Assembly: GCF_007827815.1 (NCBI RefSeq)
Contig: NZ_VITH01000004.1
Location: 1 to 64,000, forward strand
Source: Azospirillum brasilense
GTDB lineage: Bacteria; Pseudomonadota; Alphaproteobacteria; Azospirillales; Azospirillaceae
Length of the DNA stretch: 64,000 nucleotides
Direction: 5' to 3'
Shown: piece by piece, positions 36,987 through 45,714 of the stretch
How the letters are laid out: each line of letters starts with the position of its first letter
How positions within the stretch are numbered: position 1 is the first letter of the stretch
Position numbers and translations under genes: made by a program
The notes under the pieces: model-generated
Databases searched by the model: none
What the model was told of the DNA's origin: nothing
What the model saw: the letters and a program-made list of their open reading frames with translations, nothing else

Positions 36987-37751
36987 TCAGGCGACGGAGA
37001 ACAGGAAATTGACCAGCGCTTCGTTGACCGCCGCCGGACGCTCGAACGTCGTCCAATGGCCGCAGCGATCGAGAATGCGCAGCTTCGATCCCGGGATCTT
37101 CGACGCCAGGGTCCGCACGGCCGGGGGTGGCGCCGTGCCGTCCTCGTCGCCCGTGATGAGCAGCGTCGGGCAGGCGATCCGCGCCACCTCGGCGGGCTCG
37201 GCGGCGGCCAAGGCCTCGCAGGTGCGGGCATAGCCTTCCGGGTCCTGGCGCATCAGGATCTCGCGGACGAACGCCGCCACCTCCGGCCGGTTGGCCTTGG
37301 TGTCGGCCGAGGTGCCGCCCTGGACGACCGCATCGGCGATCCCGACCATGCCTTCGGCGCGCGCCTTGGCGGCGCGGTCGCGGAGAGCCGGACGGGCGGC
37401 CTCGGGCGGCGCGTGAAGCGGCCCGATCAACGACAGGCTGCGCACCCGCTCCGGCTGGCGGACGGCAAGATGCTGGCACACGACGGTGCCGAGCGAATGG
37501 CCGACCACATGGGCGCGCTCGATGCCGCGGCTGTCGAGGACCGCCACGACCGCATCGATGAAGCCGGAAATCGAGACGTCGTCGGTGACGGCGCTTCGCC
37601 CGGAACCGGGAAGGTCGAAGCGCACGCATTGGAAGAACCGCGACAACGCGCCGACCTGCGGGGTGAACACGTTGGAGGTGCCGCCCAGGCCATGGACCAG
37701 GATCACGGGGTCGCCCGCGCCGTGGACCTCGACAGCCAGATGCTGTGCCAT
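36987..37751 (-). CDS. Alpha/beta-fold hydrolase (3-oxoadipate enol-lactonase / ring-cleavage product hydrolase-like)
   Basis: A protein of 254 aa with the oxyanion motif VILVHGLGGTSNVF, nucleophile in VVGHSLGTVV, acid in LLITGDEDGTAPP and His in LDRCGHWTTFERP. This is the pattern of PcaD/MhpC-like hydrolases, which open enol lactones or cleave C-C bonds of ring-fission products. It is the second gene after an FAH-family gene in a catabolic operon, consistent with breakdown of an aromatic or cyclic compound. The 174-bp gap to the next gene (36813-36986) shows nothing recognisable. Confidence 0.88.
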   Translation of the reverse strand: MAQHLAVEVHGAGDPVILVHGLGGTSNVFTPQVGALSRFFQCVRFDLPGSGRSAVTDDVSISGFIDAVVAVLDSRGIERAHVVGHSLGTVVCQHLAVRQPERVRSLSLIGPLHAPPEAARPALRDRAAKARAEGMVGIADAVVQGGTSADTKANRPEVAAFVREILMRQDPEGYARTCEALAAAEPAEVARIACPTLLITGDEDGTAPPPAVRTLASKIPGSKLRILDRCGHWTTFERPAAVNEALVNFLFSVA

Positions 37752-37793
37752 AAGGTGTTTCCCTTGTTGCCGTTGCAGAATGGTCGCCCGTGC

Positions 37794-38675
37794 TCAGTCG
37801 AGCACGTTGCTGAGCCGGCCGAGCCCGTCGATCTCGATCGTCACGCGGTCGCCCGGCTTCAGGAACTTCGGCGGGTTGAAGCCGATGCCGACCCCGGCCG
37901 GCGTGCCGGTGGCAATGATGTCGCCGGGGTACAGCGTGATTCCGGCCGACAGGGTCTCGATCATGGTCGGAATGTCGAAGATCAGATCGCGCGTGTTGGC
38001 GTTCTGGCGCAGCTCGTCGTTCACCCAGCAGCGCAGCCCCAGATTGGCCGCGTCGACCTCGTCGGCCGTCGCCAGCCAGGGACCCATCGGGCAGAAGGTG
38101 TCGAAACTCTTGCCCAGGAACCACTGCTTGTGGCGCGACTGCCAGTCACGCGCCGTCATGTCGTTGATGATGACGTAGCCGAAGACATGGTCGTAGGCGT
38201 CGGCCTTGGTGATCCCGCGGCCGCCCTTGCCGATGACCACGCCCAGTTCGGCCTCATAGTCGAGGCTGTCGCTGACCCCGTGCGGGTAACGGATTGGATC
38301 ACCATTGGCGATCACCGTCTCCGGCGGCTTCGTGAAGTAGATCGGCGCGTCGGGGATTGCGTCGGCCGCCGCCTTCGACCCGGCATCGAAGCCGCTGCGG
38401 GTAAACTCGTGGGCGTGGTCGTGGTAGTTCTTGCCAACGCAGAAAATATTGCGGTCGGGGCGCGGGATCGGCGCGTCGACACGGACGTCGGCCAGCGGAA
38501 TTCCTACGGAACCAAGCGTCATTTCGCCCTTGGTCGCGTCGTAACGGCGGATAAGGTCGAGCATGTCACGGACCGGCTCGCCGAGAACGGACTCGATCGG
38601 CGAAACCCGCTGCGTGTCCGGATCGATCACCCCGACCTTGCGGCGCCCGTCATGCTGGAAGGTGACAAATTTCAT
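37794..38675 (-). CDS. Fumarylacetoacetate hydrolase family protein
   Basis: A protein of 293 aa from ATG 38675, with a strong GGAGG 7-8 bp upstream. The FAH core is visible: NIFCVGKNYHDHAHEF (His), DYEAELGVVIGKGGR (metal Glu), VFGYVIINDMTARDWQ (metal Asp), GKSFDTFCPMGPWL and TPAGVGIGFNPPKFL. The family hydrolyses or decarboxylates 3-oxo acids and ring-cleavage products, for instance in catechol and homoprotocatechuate pathways. It is the first gene of the operon and faces a GntR regulator across a 243-bp space with repeated ATTGG boxes. Confidence 0.92.
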   Translation of the reverse strand: MKFVTFQHDGRRKVGVIDPDTQRVSPIESVLGEPVRDMLDLIRRYDATKGEMTLGSVGIPLADVRVDAPIPRPDRNIFCVGKNYHDHAHEFTRSGFDAGSKAAADAIPDAPIYFTKPPETVIANGDPIRYPHGVSDSLDYEAELGVVIGKGGRGITKADAYDHVFGYVIINDMTARDWQSRHKQWFLGKSFDTFCPMGPWLATADEVDAANLGLRCWVNDELRQNANTRDLIFDIPTMIETLSAGITLYPGDIIATGTPAGVGIGFNPPKFLKPGDRVTIEIDGLGRLSNVLD

Positions 38676-38692
38676 GCGCTGCCTCCGCTGAT

Positions 38693-38883
38693 CCAATCAT
38701 GAACCATTATTGGTCCCAATGCGGCGCTACCGGCGCCATGTGTGATCCAATATGGCGATCACGGCTCATGATTGGTCAAGAGGAAAATGCGCCACGCCCC
38801 TTTTTTCTGGATCGGTAGCGTCAACGCGCCCGTTGAAATCCTAAGTTTGAGATTGCACGGCGGCTGCCGACGCACCATATTGG
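38693..38883. promoter_or_regulatory. Divergent control region with repeated CCAAT/ATTGG boxes
   Basis: Between the FAH-operon start and the GntR gene lie two perfect inverted pairs: CCAATCATGA (38693-38702) with TCATGATTGG (38766-38775), and CCAATATGG (38747-38755) with CCATATTGG (38875-38883). A further ATTATTGG lies near 38706-38713. FadR-type regulators bind short imperfect palindromes in such divergent spaces, so these boxes are good candidates for the operator of the adjacent regulator. The binding is inferred. Confidence 0.6.
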
Positions 38884-38918
38884 GTGAGGAATGGAGCAAG
38901 TATGCTGGTGGAACGGGT

Positions 38919-39626
38919 ATGGACGCGTTGAATCTCAGGGATCGGGCTGCTTCCGGGGCGAGCGCGGTTGTTGCGTTGATCGAACAAGGCATCGCCGACG
39001 GAACCTGGGGTCCGGGCACCAAGCTGCCGACCGAGCGTGAGTTGGAGAAGCGCTTCAACGTTTCCCGCAACACGTTGCGCAAGAGTCTTCGCGTGCTTGA
39101 GGAGCAGGGCAAGATCGTCCGCCATGTGGGCCGCGGCTCGTTCGTCACATCGGAGGCAACGGTGAAGGCCACGGCCGGGGATCAGAGCCTGACCAGCCGC
39201 ATCATCGGCGCCAGCCCGGCGGAAGTCATGGAACTGCGCCTGATGGTCGAGCCGCAAGCGGCAGAGCTGGCCGCCGGGCGGGCCACCGCAGCGGATCTTC
39301 ACCGGATGGAGGAATGCCTAGCCCATGCCGAACGCGCCCAGGACATTCCGGAGTTCGAACATTGGGACGGCATGCTGCACGTGGCGATCATCGGCGCGGC
39401 CAAGAACGGCTTGCTGGCGGATGTTTACGACGCAATCAACGCCATCCGAAACCAGCCGGAATGGGCGCGCCTGAAGGTGCGCAGCCTCACGCCGGCCCGG
39501 CGCGCCGTTTATGAGGAGCAGCACCGGCGCATCGTCAGCGCGCTCAAGGATCGTGACGGGGATCAGGCCCGTGCCGCCCTTCAGGAGCATCTGCTGCAAG
39601 TCCGGACGAATCTTCTGGGAAGCTGA
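38919..39626 (+). CDS. GntR-family regulator, FadR subgroup (FCD domain)
   Basis: A protein of 235 aa from ATG 38919. The winged HTH (GTKLPTERELEKRFNVSRNTLRKSLRVLEEQGKIVRHVGRGSFV) is classic GntR. The rest is an all-helical FCD ligand-binding domain (VMELRLMVEPQAAELAAGRAT; FHDGMLHVAI-like HWDGMLHVAIIGAA; EEQHRRIVSALKDRDGDQARAAL), with the His residues that usually bind a metal. It is divergent from the catabolic operon and probably represses it until an organic acid intermediate binds. A longer frame from 38772 overlaps the operator region and is rejected. Confidence 0.92.
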   Translation: MDALNLRDRAASGASAVVALIEQGIADGTWGPGTKLPTERELEKRFNVSRNTLRKSLRVLEEQGKIVRHVGRGSFVTSEATVKATAGDQSLTSRIIGASPAEVMELRLMVEPQAAELAAGRATAADLHRMEECLAHAERAQDIPEFEHWDGMLHVAIIGAAKNGLLADVYDAINAIRNQPEWARLKVRSLTPARRAVYEEQHRRIVSALKDRDGDQARAALQEHLLQVRTNLLGS

Positions 39627-39701
39627 TGCCGAACCGCATTGGGAAGCTCGGCGGCAGTCAGGGTTGAAACCGGGCATGACAACGCTTTCCCCCACCTGCC
39701 A

Positions 39702-39874
39702 CCGCCTACGGGGCCCCCGCGTCTCGTAGCAGCCCCTGATCCCTGGCCCGGTCCAACAGGTTCTTTACCGACGACCGGCCCCGGCGCAGTCCGCCGCACG
39801 GCGTGCGCTGCCCCATGCCCTGCGGCCGGCGCCCGATGCCATCGCGCGTAATGTCGGGTTCGGCGCGTTTGACA
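39702..39874. repeat. Dispersed intergenic repeat, copy B
   Basis: It aligns by eye with 31491-31622 in the same orientation, with an extra stretch of roughly 30 bp near 39800-39830. It fills most of the 267-bp gap between the convergent GntR and receiver genes. No gene is visible. It may be a decayed gene end or a small intergenic element of this genome. Confidence 0.6.
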
Positions 39875-39893
39875 GGCCGGGATCAGGCTGGTT

Positions 39894-40313
39894 TCAGGTC
39901 AGCCATTGCGCCATTCCGACGTTGCTGGACACCACCGCGTCGATGCTGTCGCGCAGCTTGGCGAGGCTGATCGGTTTCACCAGATAGCCGTTGACGTTGT
40001 GCTCCTTGGCGAAGCGCACGGTGCTGAGGTCGGCATCGCCGGTCAGGAAGATCACCGGGGTTTTGTCCACGTCCTTGACCTTGATTCCCCGCACGCCCTG
40101 CAGGAACTGCTTCCCGTTCATCGGCGCCATGTGGATGTCGCAGAAGACGATGTCCGGACGTGTCCGCACCACCTCCATCAGCCCATCCTTGCCGTTTGAG
40201 GATTCCAGGATCGAACGCACCCCGATCTCCTTCAGCACCTTGCGGATCAGGCCACGGGTGAAGTTGTCGTCCTCGACGATGAGGATGCTCAGCTTCGAGT
40301 AATCTACCGCCAT
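39894..40313 (-). CDS. Single-domain response regulator (CheY-like receiver)
   Basis: A protein of 139 aa consisting of one receiver domain: acidic pocket LIVEDDNFTRGL, phosphorylated Asp in DIVFCDIHMAPMNG, conserved Thr/Ser in PVIFLTGDAD and Lys in GYLVKPISLAKL. There is no output domain. It follows the hybrid kinase gene by 30 bp and is probably the diffusible phosphate acceptor of that kinase, for example from its HPt domain. This suggests a phosphorelay acting on a protein target such as a motor or another kinase. Confidence 0.92.
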   Translation of the reverse strand: MAVDYSKLSILIVEDDNFTRGLIRKVLKEIGVRSILESSNGKDGLMEVVRTRPDIVFCDIHMAPMNGKQFLQGVRGIKVKDVDKTPVIFLTGDADLSTVRFAKEHNVNGYLVKPISLAKLRDSIDAVVSSNVGMAQWLT

Positions 40314-40343
40314 AATGGGCTGCCCTTGTTCAAGACGTCGGTT

Positions 40344-43300
40344 TCAAGACGTCGGTGCGGGACTGTGCGACGCCCGCATCGCGGCGGTCGCGGTGATCAG
40401 CTCGTCCAGGGTGGCGTCCAGCATGCTGGCGAGAAGCGCGGCGGTCTCCACGTCCCCGGCGTCCAGCAGGTCCTGGGTGTCGCCGGCCAGCCGCCCCAGC
40501 CGGGCCGCTCCGATCGACAGGGCCGCCCCCTTCAGCGTGTGGACCGCGTCGCGGGCCGGGCCGGCGGCTCCGGCCTCCAGCGCCGTCACGGCGGCCTGGA
40601 TCAGCCCCGGCGCCATGCCCAGGAAATCACCGAGGAAGACCATGGCATCGGGATCGTCGCGGCCGAAATTCTGACCCAACTGGCCGAGGTCGAAGATCTG
40701 CGGGTCGATGTCGGCGTCCGCCCAGCTCGGCGCGGGCGGCGCTTCGGCCACCGCCATCGGCTCCGGCTTGGCGGGCGTCCGGCGGGCCGGCAGGCGCAGC
40801 GAGCGGGCCTGCGGCAGGAAGCGGTCCAGCGTTTCGGCCAGCAGCCGGGATTCGATGGGCTTCGTCAGATAGCCGTCCATCCCCGCCTCCAGGCAGCGCT
40901 GCTGCGTGCCCGGCAGGGCATCGGCGGTCAGCGCGACGATGGGCAGCCGGTCCACCGCACCGGCGCCCGCCCCCGTCCCGCTCAACGCCTCCGCCAGCTC
41001 CCGCTCGCGGGCGCGGACGGCGTGGGTCAGGCCGAAGCCGTCCATCTCCGGCATGTGGAAGTCGGTCAGCAGCAGGCCATAGCGGCCCGGCCGCAGCATC
41101 TCCAGCGCGCGGGCGCCGTTGTCGGCCATTTCGATGGCGTAGCCGCGCTTGTTCAGCATGCGGCGGATCACCGTCTGGTTGATCGGGTTGTCCTCCGCCA
41201 CCAGGATCAGCGCCCCGGCCGCGATGGCGGTCTCGATGGGTGGCGGTTCCCAGCCGGTGGCGTCATGCTCCCGCGGTTCCGACCGCCGTTCCAGGCTGGC
41301 CCGGCCGAGCGCCGCCGCGATGGTCAGCCAGACCCTTCGCCGCCGCAGAGGCAGATTGACGGCGCACAACAGCCCGATGCGGTCGGCTTCCGACATGGTG
41401 GAGGCCAGCGCCCGCGGCACCGCCAGGATGACCGCGGGGACCGGACCGGCGGCGAAGGCGGGGGACTGCACGATGGCGCGGCAGCAGGCGATGGCGGCTT
41501 CGGACCGGACCCCGCCGTTGACGAGCACCACCAGCCGCCCGGCGTCGCCGCCTCGGTTGGAAGTCGCCGCCGGACCGGAATGGGTGCCGGTCACCGCTTC
41601 AAGGCCCCCGTTCAGATCGTACCAGCCCAGCGGGTCGATGCCGGCGGCGGCCAGGATGCCTTGCAGCGCCCGGCGCCCGGCGCCGTCGAAGCCGATGGCC
41701 ACCACGCGGGCGTCGTTCACCGCGACCGCCGGGGCCGCCGGTGTCCGGGGCTGCGGGCAGTCGGCGGTCGGGACGGCCACCGCGAAGGGCAATTCGAACC
41801 AGAAGGTGGACCCCTCGCCGAACACCGAGTCCACCCCGATGCCGCCCCCCATCATGGTGCACAGCTTGTGGCAGATCGTCAGGCCGAGCCCGGTGCCGCC
41901 GAAGCGGCGGGAGGTCGAGCTGTCGGCCTGCTGGAAGGGCTGGAACAGCTTGGCCCGCTGCTCATCGGTCAGGCCGATCCCGCTGTCGGTCACGGCGAAG
42001 CGCAGCATCACCCCGCCATCCGCGGCACCATCCGTGCCGGACCGCGGCTCGGCGCTGACCGTCACGGCGACGCTGCCCCTCTCGGTGAACTTGACGGCGT
42101 TTCCCATCAGGTTGATGAGGATCTGGCGCACGCGCGTCGGATCGCCGGTCAGCCGGTCGGGAACGCCCGGCCCGACGTCGACGGACAGCTGAAGCCCCTT
42201 TTCCTCGATGCGCCCGGCCACCAGCTCCGCCGACTCCTCGACCACCTCCAGCGGGGAGAAGGGGACGGATTCGATCTCCATCTTCCCCGCCTCGATCTTG
42301 GAGAAGTCGAGAATGTCGTTGATGATGATGAGGAGCGCCTGGGCCGACGACCGGATGACCCCCAGCATGCCGTGCTGTTCCTCGGTCAGGTCGGTCTGAT
42401 CCAGCATCTCGGCCATCGCCGTCACGCCGTTCATCGGCGTGCGGATCTCGTGGCTCATCACCGCCAGGAAGGAGGACTTCGCCCGCGTCGCCTCCTCCGC
42501 CTGGTTCTTGGCCTCGTGCAGGGCGGTTTCCCGCTGGGCGATCTCGGTGACGAAATGCTGCACCGAGCGGGCCATCGCCCCAACCTCGTCCCGGCGTCCG
42601 GTGTCCACGATGGCGCCGGTCAGCGGGTTCCCGGCCAGATGGACCATCTGCCTTTGCAGGCGGTCCAGCGGGCGGGTGATCGAGCGGGCGGCGTAGAAGG
42701 CCCCGGCGATGGCCAGCAGCAGGCCGGCGGTGGCACCGAGCACCAGGGCGGAGCGCAGGAAGGCCCCGATGGTTTCGGCGTTGCTGCGGAAGGTGTCGTT
42801 CAGCGCGCTGGCGCCCGACGCCATCTCCCTCGCGTCCGCGTCCATCTGGGCGATCATCAGATCCTGGACGCTCAGCCCTTCGCGCACCTTGTCCAGGCTG
42901 TCCCGCCAGCCGGCCACGGCGGACATCATGCCGCCGCGCACCAGCGGGGGCAGCGCGATCCGCTCGATCTGCTCCTCCACCGCCGCGCCGTCCGCGATCA
43001 GCGCGATGGTCGCGCCGATGTCCCGGTGACTCACCGCGTCGGCGGTGGCGTGCGCCAGCTTCAGCACGGCGATGGTCACGCCCTGCGCCTGCTGTTCGGT
43101 CTCGTTGGCCGACACGGCGTGGGCGGTGAGTTCGGTGACCTCGTTCAGCGTGGCGGCGTAGGCCGTGCCGTAGACGTTCAGGATCTGGTCGATGCGCTTT
43201 TCCAGCTCCTGCGCGCTGTCGCGGATGTCGCCCCCGTCCATCAACGCGCTGGACACCTGCGAGACCGCCGCGACGATCCGCTTCTGCCCCCGGCCCCCGC

Positions 43301-44039
43301 GCCCCTCCGCCTCGGCGGCCCGCTCCAGCGCCTCCTCCAGAGCGTCCGCGCTGTTGCTCAGGCGCAGCATCAGCACGCCGGTGTCGTGCGCGCCGGAAGT
43401 GCCGGGTACGCCGCCGCCTTGAGCCTGACCGTGCTCACGGGACAGCCGGGCCGCCTCGTGCCGCCACAGACCGGCCAGCGCGGCGTAGATGCTGCGGGCG
43501 TTGTCCAGCACGTCGCGGTGCAGGGTCAGGCGGCGGTCGGAGTCCGCCACCGTCTCGGCATAGCCGAGGTTGGCGAGGTTCTGGCGCTGGCGGGCGGCGT
43601 CGGTGATGTCGATCAGCCGGGCCGCCTGCTGGGCCATGGCGCCGATCAGGGCGTCGTTCCGCTCGGTGACCGCCTTCAGCTCCTCCATCTGCGTGGCGTA
43701 GCGGTCCAGAACGCGCCGCGTCTCGCTGACGGCGCTTTCCAGCGCCTCGTCCTCGGTGGCGTCGGCCAGGGCGTCCAGATGGCGGCGCGCCGCGCCGGTG
43801 TGGGCGTCGAATCGGACGGCCTGCGCCGCCCGCCGGCTGGCCGCGGTGTTCAGATAGTCGGAGCGCGCCGCCTCCGCCCCCAGCAATTCGCGGTAGATCG
43901 TGCCGGCGGTGACCACCGAGCCATTGGCGCGGTCGGACTGCTGCAGCAGGAACCACGCGACGATGGCGATGGCCGCCGCCACCAGCACCGGCATGCCGCC
44001 GACCGCGGCGATCCGCTGGGCGATGTTGGTGCGGGTCAT
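40344..44039 (-). CDS. Hybrid sensor histidine kinase with HAMP, HisKA, HATPase, receiver and HPt domains (TorS-like layout)
   Basis: A protein of about 1,231 aa. TM1 is near residues 13-33 (MPVLVAAAIAIVAWFLL). A periplasmic helical sensor of about 390 aa is followed by TM2 (VLGATAGLLLAIAGAFYAAR) and HAMP. HisKA has the phospho-His in FLAVMSHEIRTPMNG. HATPase has NLMGNAVKFTERG, DSGIGL and GGTGLGLTICHKL. Then come a degenerate receiver-like segment without the usual Asp, a receiver (LVAEDNPINQ; LLLTDFHMPEMDG) and a C-terminal HPt with His in AVHTLKGAALSIGA. The ATG at 44039 (GTG at 44042 is an alternative) lies 28 bp after a binding-protein gene, so that protein may deliver the signal. Confidence 0.93.
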   Translation of the reverse strand: MTRTNIAQRIAAVGGMPVLVAAAIAIVAWFLLQQSDRANGSVVTAGTIYRELLGAEAARSDYLNTAASRRAAQAVRFDAHTGAARRHLDALADATEDEALESAVSETRRVLDRYATQMEELKAVTERNDALIGAMAQQAARLIDITDAARQRQNLANLGYAETVADSDRRLTLHRDVLDNARSIYAALAGLWRHEAARLSREHGQAQGGGVPGTSGAHDTGVLMLRLSNSADALEEALERAAEAEGRGGRGQKRIVAAVSQVSSALMDGGDIRDSAQELEKRIDQILNVYGTAYAATLNEVTELTAHAVSANETEQQAQGVTIAVLKLAHATADAVSHRDIGATIALIADGAAVEEQIERIALPPLVRGGMMSAVAGWRDSLDKVREGLSVQDLMIAQMDADAREMASGASALNDTFRSNAETIGAFLRSALVLGATAGLLLAIAGAFYAARSITRPLDRLQRQMVHLAGNPLTGAIVDTGRRDEVGAMARSVQHFVTEIAQRETALHEAKNQAEEATRAKSSFLAVMSHEIRTPMNGVTAMAEMLDQTDLTEEQHGMLGVIRSSAQALLIIINDILDFSKIEAGKMEIESVPFSPLEVVEESAELVAGRIEEKGLQLSVDVGPGVPDRLTGDPTRVRQILINLMGNAVKFTERGSVAVTVSAEPRSGTDGAADGGVMLRFAVTDSGIGLTDEQRAKLFQPFQQADSSTSRRFGGTGLGLTICHKLCTMMGGGIGVDSVFGEGSTFWFELPFAVAVPTADCPQPRTPAAPAVAVNDARVVAIGFDGAGRRALQGILAAAGIDPLGWYDLNGGLEAVTGTHSGPAATSNRGGDAGRLVVLVNGGVRSEAAIACCRAIVQSPAFAAGPVPAVILAVPRALASTMSEADRIGLLCAVNLPLRRRRVWLTIAAALGRASLERRSEPREHDATGWEPPPIETAIAAGALILVAEDNPINQTVIRRMLNKRGYAIEMADNGARALEMLRPGRYGLLLTDFHMPEMDGFGLTHAVRARERELAEALSGTGAGAGAVDRLPIVALTADALPGTQQRCLEAGMDGYLTKPIESRLLAETLDRFLPQARSLRLPARRTPAKPEPMAVAEAPPAPSWADADIDPQIFDLGQLGQNFGRDDPDAMVFLGDFLGMAPGLIQAAVTALEAGAAGPARDAVHTLKGAALSIGAARLGRLAGDTQDLLDAGDVETAALLASMLDATLDELITATAAMRASHSPAPTS

Positions 44040-44067
44040 CACCGCGCGCCGCCGCTCATACCGCCGC

Positions 44068-45714
44068 TCACTGGGCGAGGTCGACGCGGTGGAACAGGTG
44101 CAGGCCGAAGGGATTCATCCGGTAGCCCGTCACCTCCTCGCGCAGCACCATGAACACCATGGAGTGGGCCAGCGGCAGCCACGGCGCCTGATCCTTGAAG
44201 ATCTCCTGCGCCCGATGGTAGAGGGCGGTGCGCTTGGCGACGTCGGTGGTCTGCTTGGCCTCGATGATGGCGTCGTCGAAGGAGCGGTCGCACCATTTGC
44301 CCATGTTGCCGCCGCCCTTGCGGGCTCCCTCGCAGCTCAGCAGCGTGTAGAGGAAATTGTCCGGGTCGCTGTTGTCGCCGGTCCAGCCGATCATGCCCAG
44401 CTGGTGGTCGCCGTTCATCAGCCGCTTCATGTAGACCGACCAGTCGTCGGTCACCAGGGTGGCCTTGACGCCGACCTGGGCCAGATCGTTGGCCATCATT
44501 TCCGCCGCCCGCTTGCCGGCGGGCATGTAGGGCCGGGCCACCGGCATGTGCCACAGCTCGATCTCGAAGCCGTTGGCGTAGCCGGCCTCGGCCAGAAGCT
44601 GGCTCGCCCCCTTGGGGTCGTAGGGAATGTCTGTGATGGCGTCGTTGTAGCCCCAGCTCGTCGGCGGCAACGGATTCTTCGCCGTGCGCCCGGTGTCGCC
44701 GTAGAGCGCGTCCACCAGCGTTTCCTTGTCGATGGCCATGCTGAGCGCCCGGCGCACCCGCACGTCGTCCAGCGGCTTCCGCTCCACGTTGAAGGTGAGG
44801 AAGGCGACGTTGTAGCCCTCCTGCCGCAGCAGGGTCAGCGACGGGCTGTTCCGGATCTTCGGCAGGTCGGTCAGGTTGGGATAGGGCATGACGTGGCATT
44901 CGCCGGCCTGCAGCCGGTTCAGCCGGACCGTGGCGTTGGGGGTGATGGCGAAGACCAGATTGTCCAGCGGCGGCCGCCCCGCCCAGTGCCCCTCGAACGC
45001 CTTGTACTGGAGCAGATTGTCCTTCTGGTAGGAGAGCAGCTGGAAAGCGCCGGTCCCCACCGGCTCCAAATCGAACAGCTCCGGCGTGCCGCGCTTGGCC
45101 ATGGTGTCGGCGTATTCCGCCGAGGTGATGGCGGCGAAGACCATCGACAGGTTGGCCAGGAAGGGCGCCTGCGGCCGGTTCAGGGTGAAGCGCACCGTCA
45201 GGTCGTCCACCGCCTCGATCGACGTCAGGATCGCCCCCATGGAGAGGTCGTTGAAGTAGTTGTAGGCCCCGGTTCCGACCGAATGGTACGGGTGGTCCTT
45301 GCGCCATTGCCGGAAGAAGCTGAACAGCACATCGGCGGAGGTCAGCGTGCGCGTCGGCGTGTAGCCGGGCCTGTCGTGGAAGCGCACACCGGCCCGCAGC
45401 TTGAACGTGTAGACCGTGCCGTCGGGCGAGATGGTCCAGGACTCCGCCAGCGCAGGCACGATGCTCTTCGACTCCGCGTCGAAGCGCACCAGCGTGTCGT
45501 AGGCGTGCAGGATCGCGTCGAAACTGGTGTTGGTGCGGGCCAGCGCCGGGGCCAGATTGTCCGGGTTGCCTTCCGAACAGAAGACCAGCGTCGATGCCGC
45601 CTCGGCCTTTTGCAGCGTTCCGGCGCCCATCAGGGCCGTCACCGCCAGCAGGGGCGCGATCAGGAATGTCCTGGCCAACCGGGTCGCCCCGCTCTTCAAC
45701 AAACCTGCTTTCAC
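44068..45714 (-). CDS. Periplasmic substrate-binding protein, family 5 (peptide type), without transporter genes
   Basis: A protein of about 548 aa from GTG 45714, with AAGGAG 9 bp upstream; an ATG at 45789 gives a longer, less typical signal peptide. The signal peptide FLIAPLLAVTALMGAG...AEA is followed by ASTLVFCSEGNPDNLAP, the usual start of DppA/SapA-like proteins, with later VGTGAFQLLSYQKDN and a disulfide-capable Cys pair. No permease or ATPase gene is near. The next gene, 28 bp away, is a large hybrid kinase. It therefore probably acts as a ligand receptor for signalling, or serves a transporter encoded elsewhere. Confidence 0.9.
   Translation of the reverse strand: MKAGLLKSGATRLARTFLIAPLLAVTALMGAGTLQKAEAASTLVFCSEGNPDNLAPALARTNTSFDAILHAYDTLVRFDAESKSIVPALAESWTISPDGTVYTFKLRAGVRFHDRPGYTPTRTLTSADVLFSFFRQWRKDHPYHSVGTGAYNYFNDLSMGAILTSIEAVDDLTVRFTLNRPQAPFLANLSMVFAAITSAEYADTMAKRGTPELFDLEPVGTGAFQLLSYQKDNLLQYKAFEGHWAGRPPLDNLVFAITPNATVRLNRLQAGECHVMPYPNLTDLPKIRNSPSLTLLRQEGYNVAFLTFNVERKPLDDVRVRRALSMAIDKETLVDALYGDTGRTAKNPLPPTSWGYNDAITDIPYDPKGASQLLAEAGYANGFEIELWHMPVARPYMPAGKRAAEMMANDLAQVGVKATLVTDDWSVYMKRLMNGDHQLGMIGWTGDNSDPDNFLYTLLSCEGARKGGGNMGKWCDRSFDDAIIEAKQTTDVAKRTALYHRAQEIFKDQAPWLPLAHSMVFMVLREEVTGYRMNPFGLHLFHRVDLAQ

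Noticed and set aside
34722..38702. 1,326-aa plus-strand open frame
   Set aside because: It runs antisense through four well-supported genes; the composition is Arg/His/Asp-rich and no domain is recognisable.
40326..44153. 1,275-aa plus-strand open frame
   Set aside because: It is antisense to the hybrid kinase, whose domains are unmistakable, and results from high GC.
40344..45714. True TorT/TorS/TorR TMAO system
   Set aside because: The binding protein is of the peptide type, not TorT-like, and no TMAO reductase or OmpR-type regulator is nearby.
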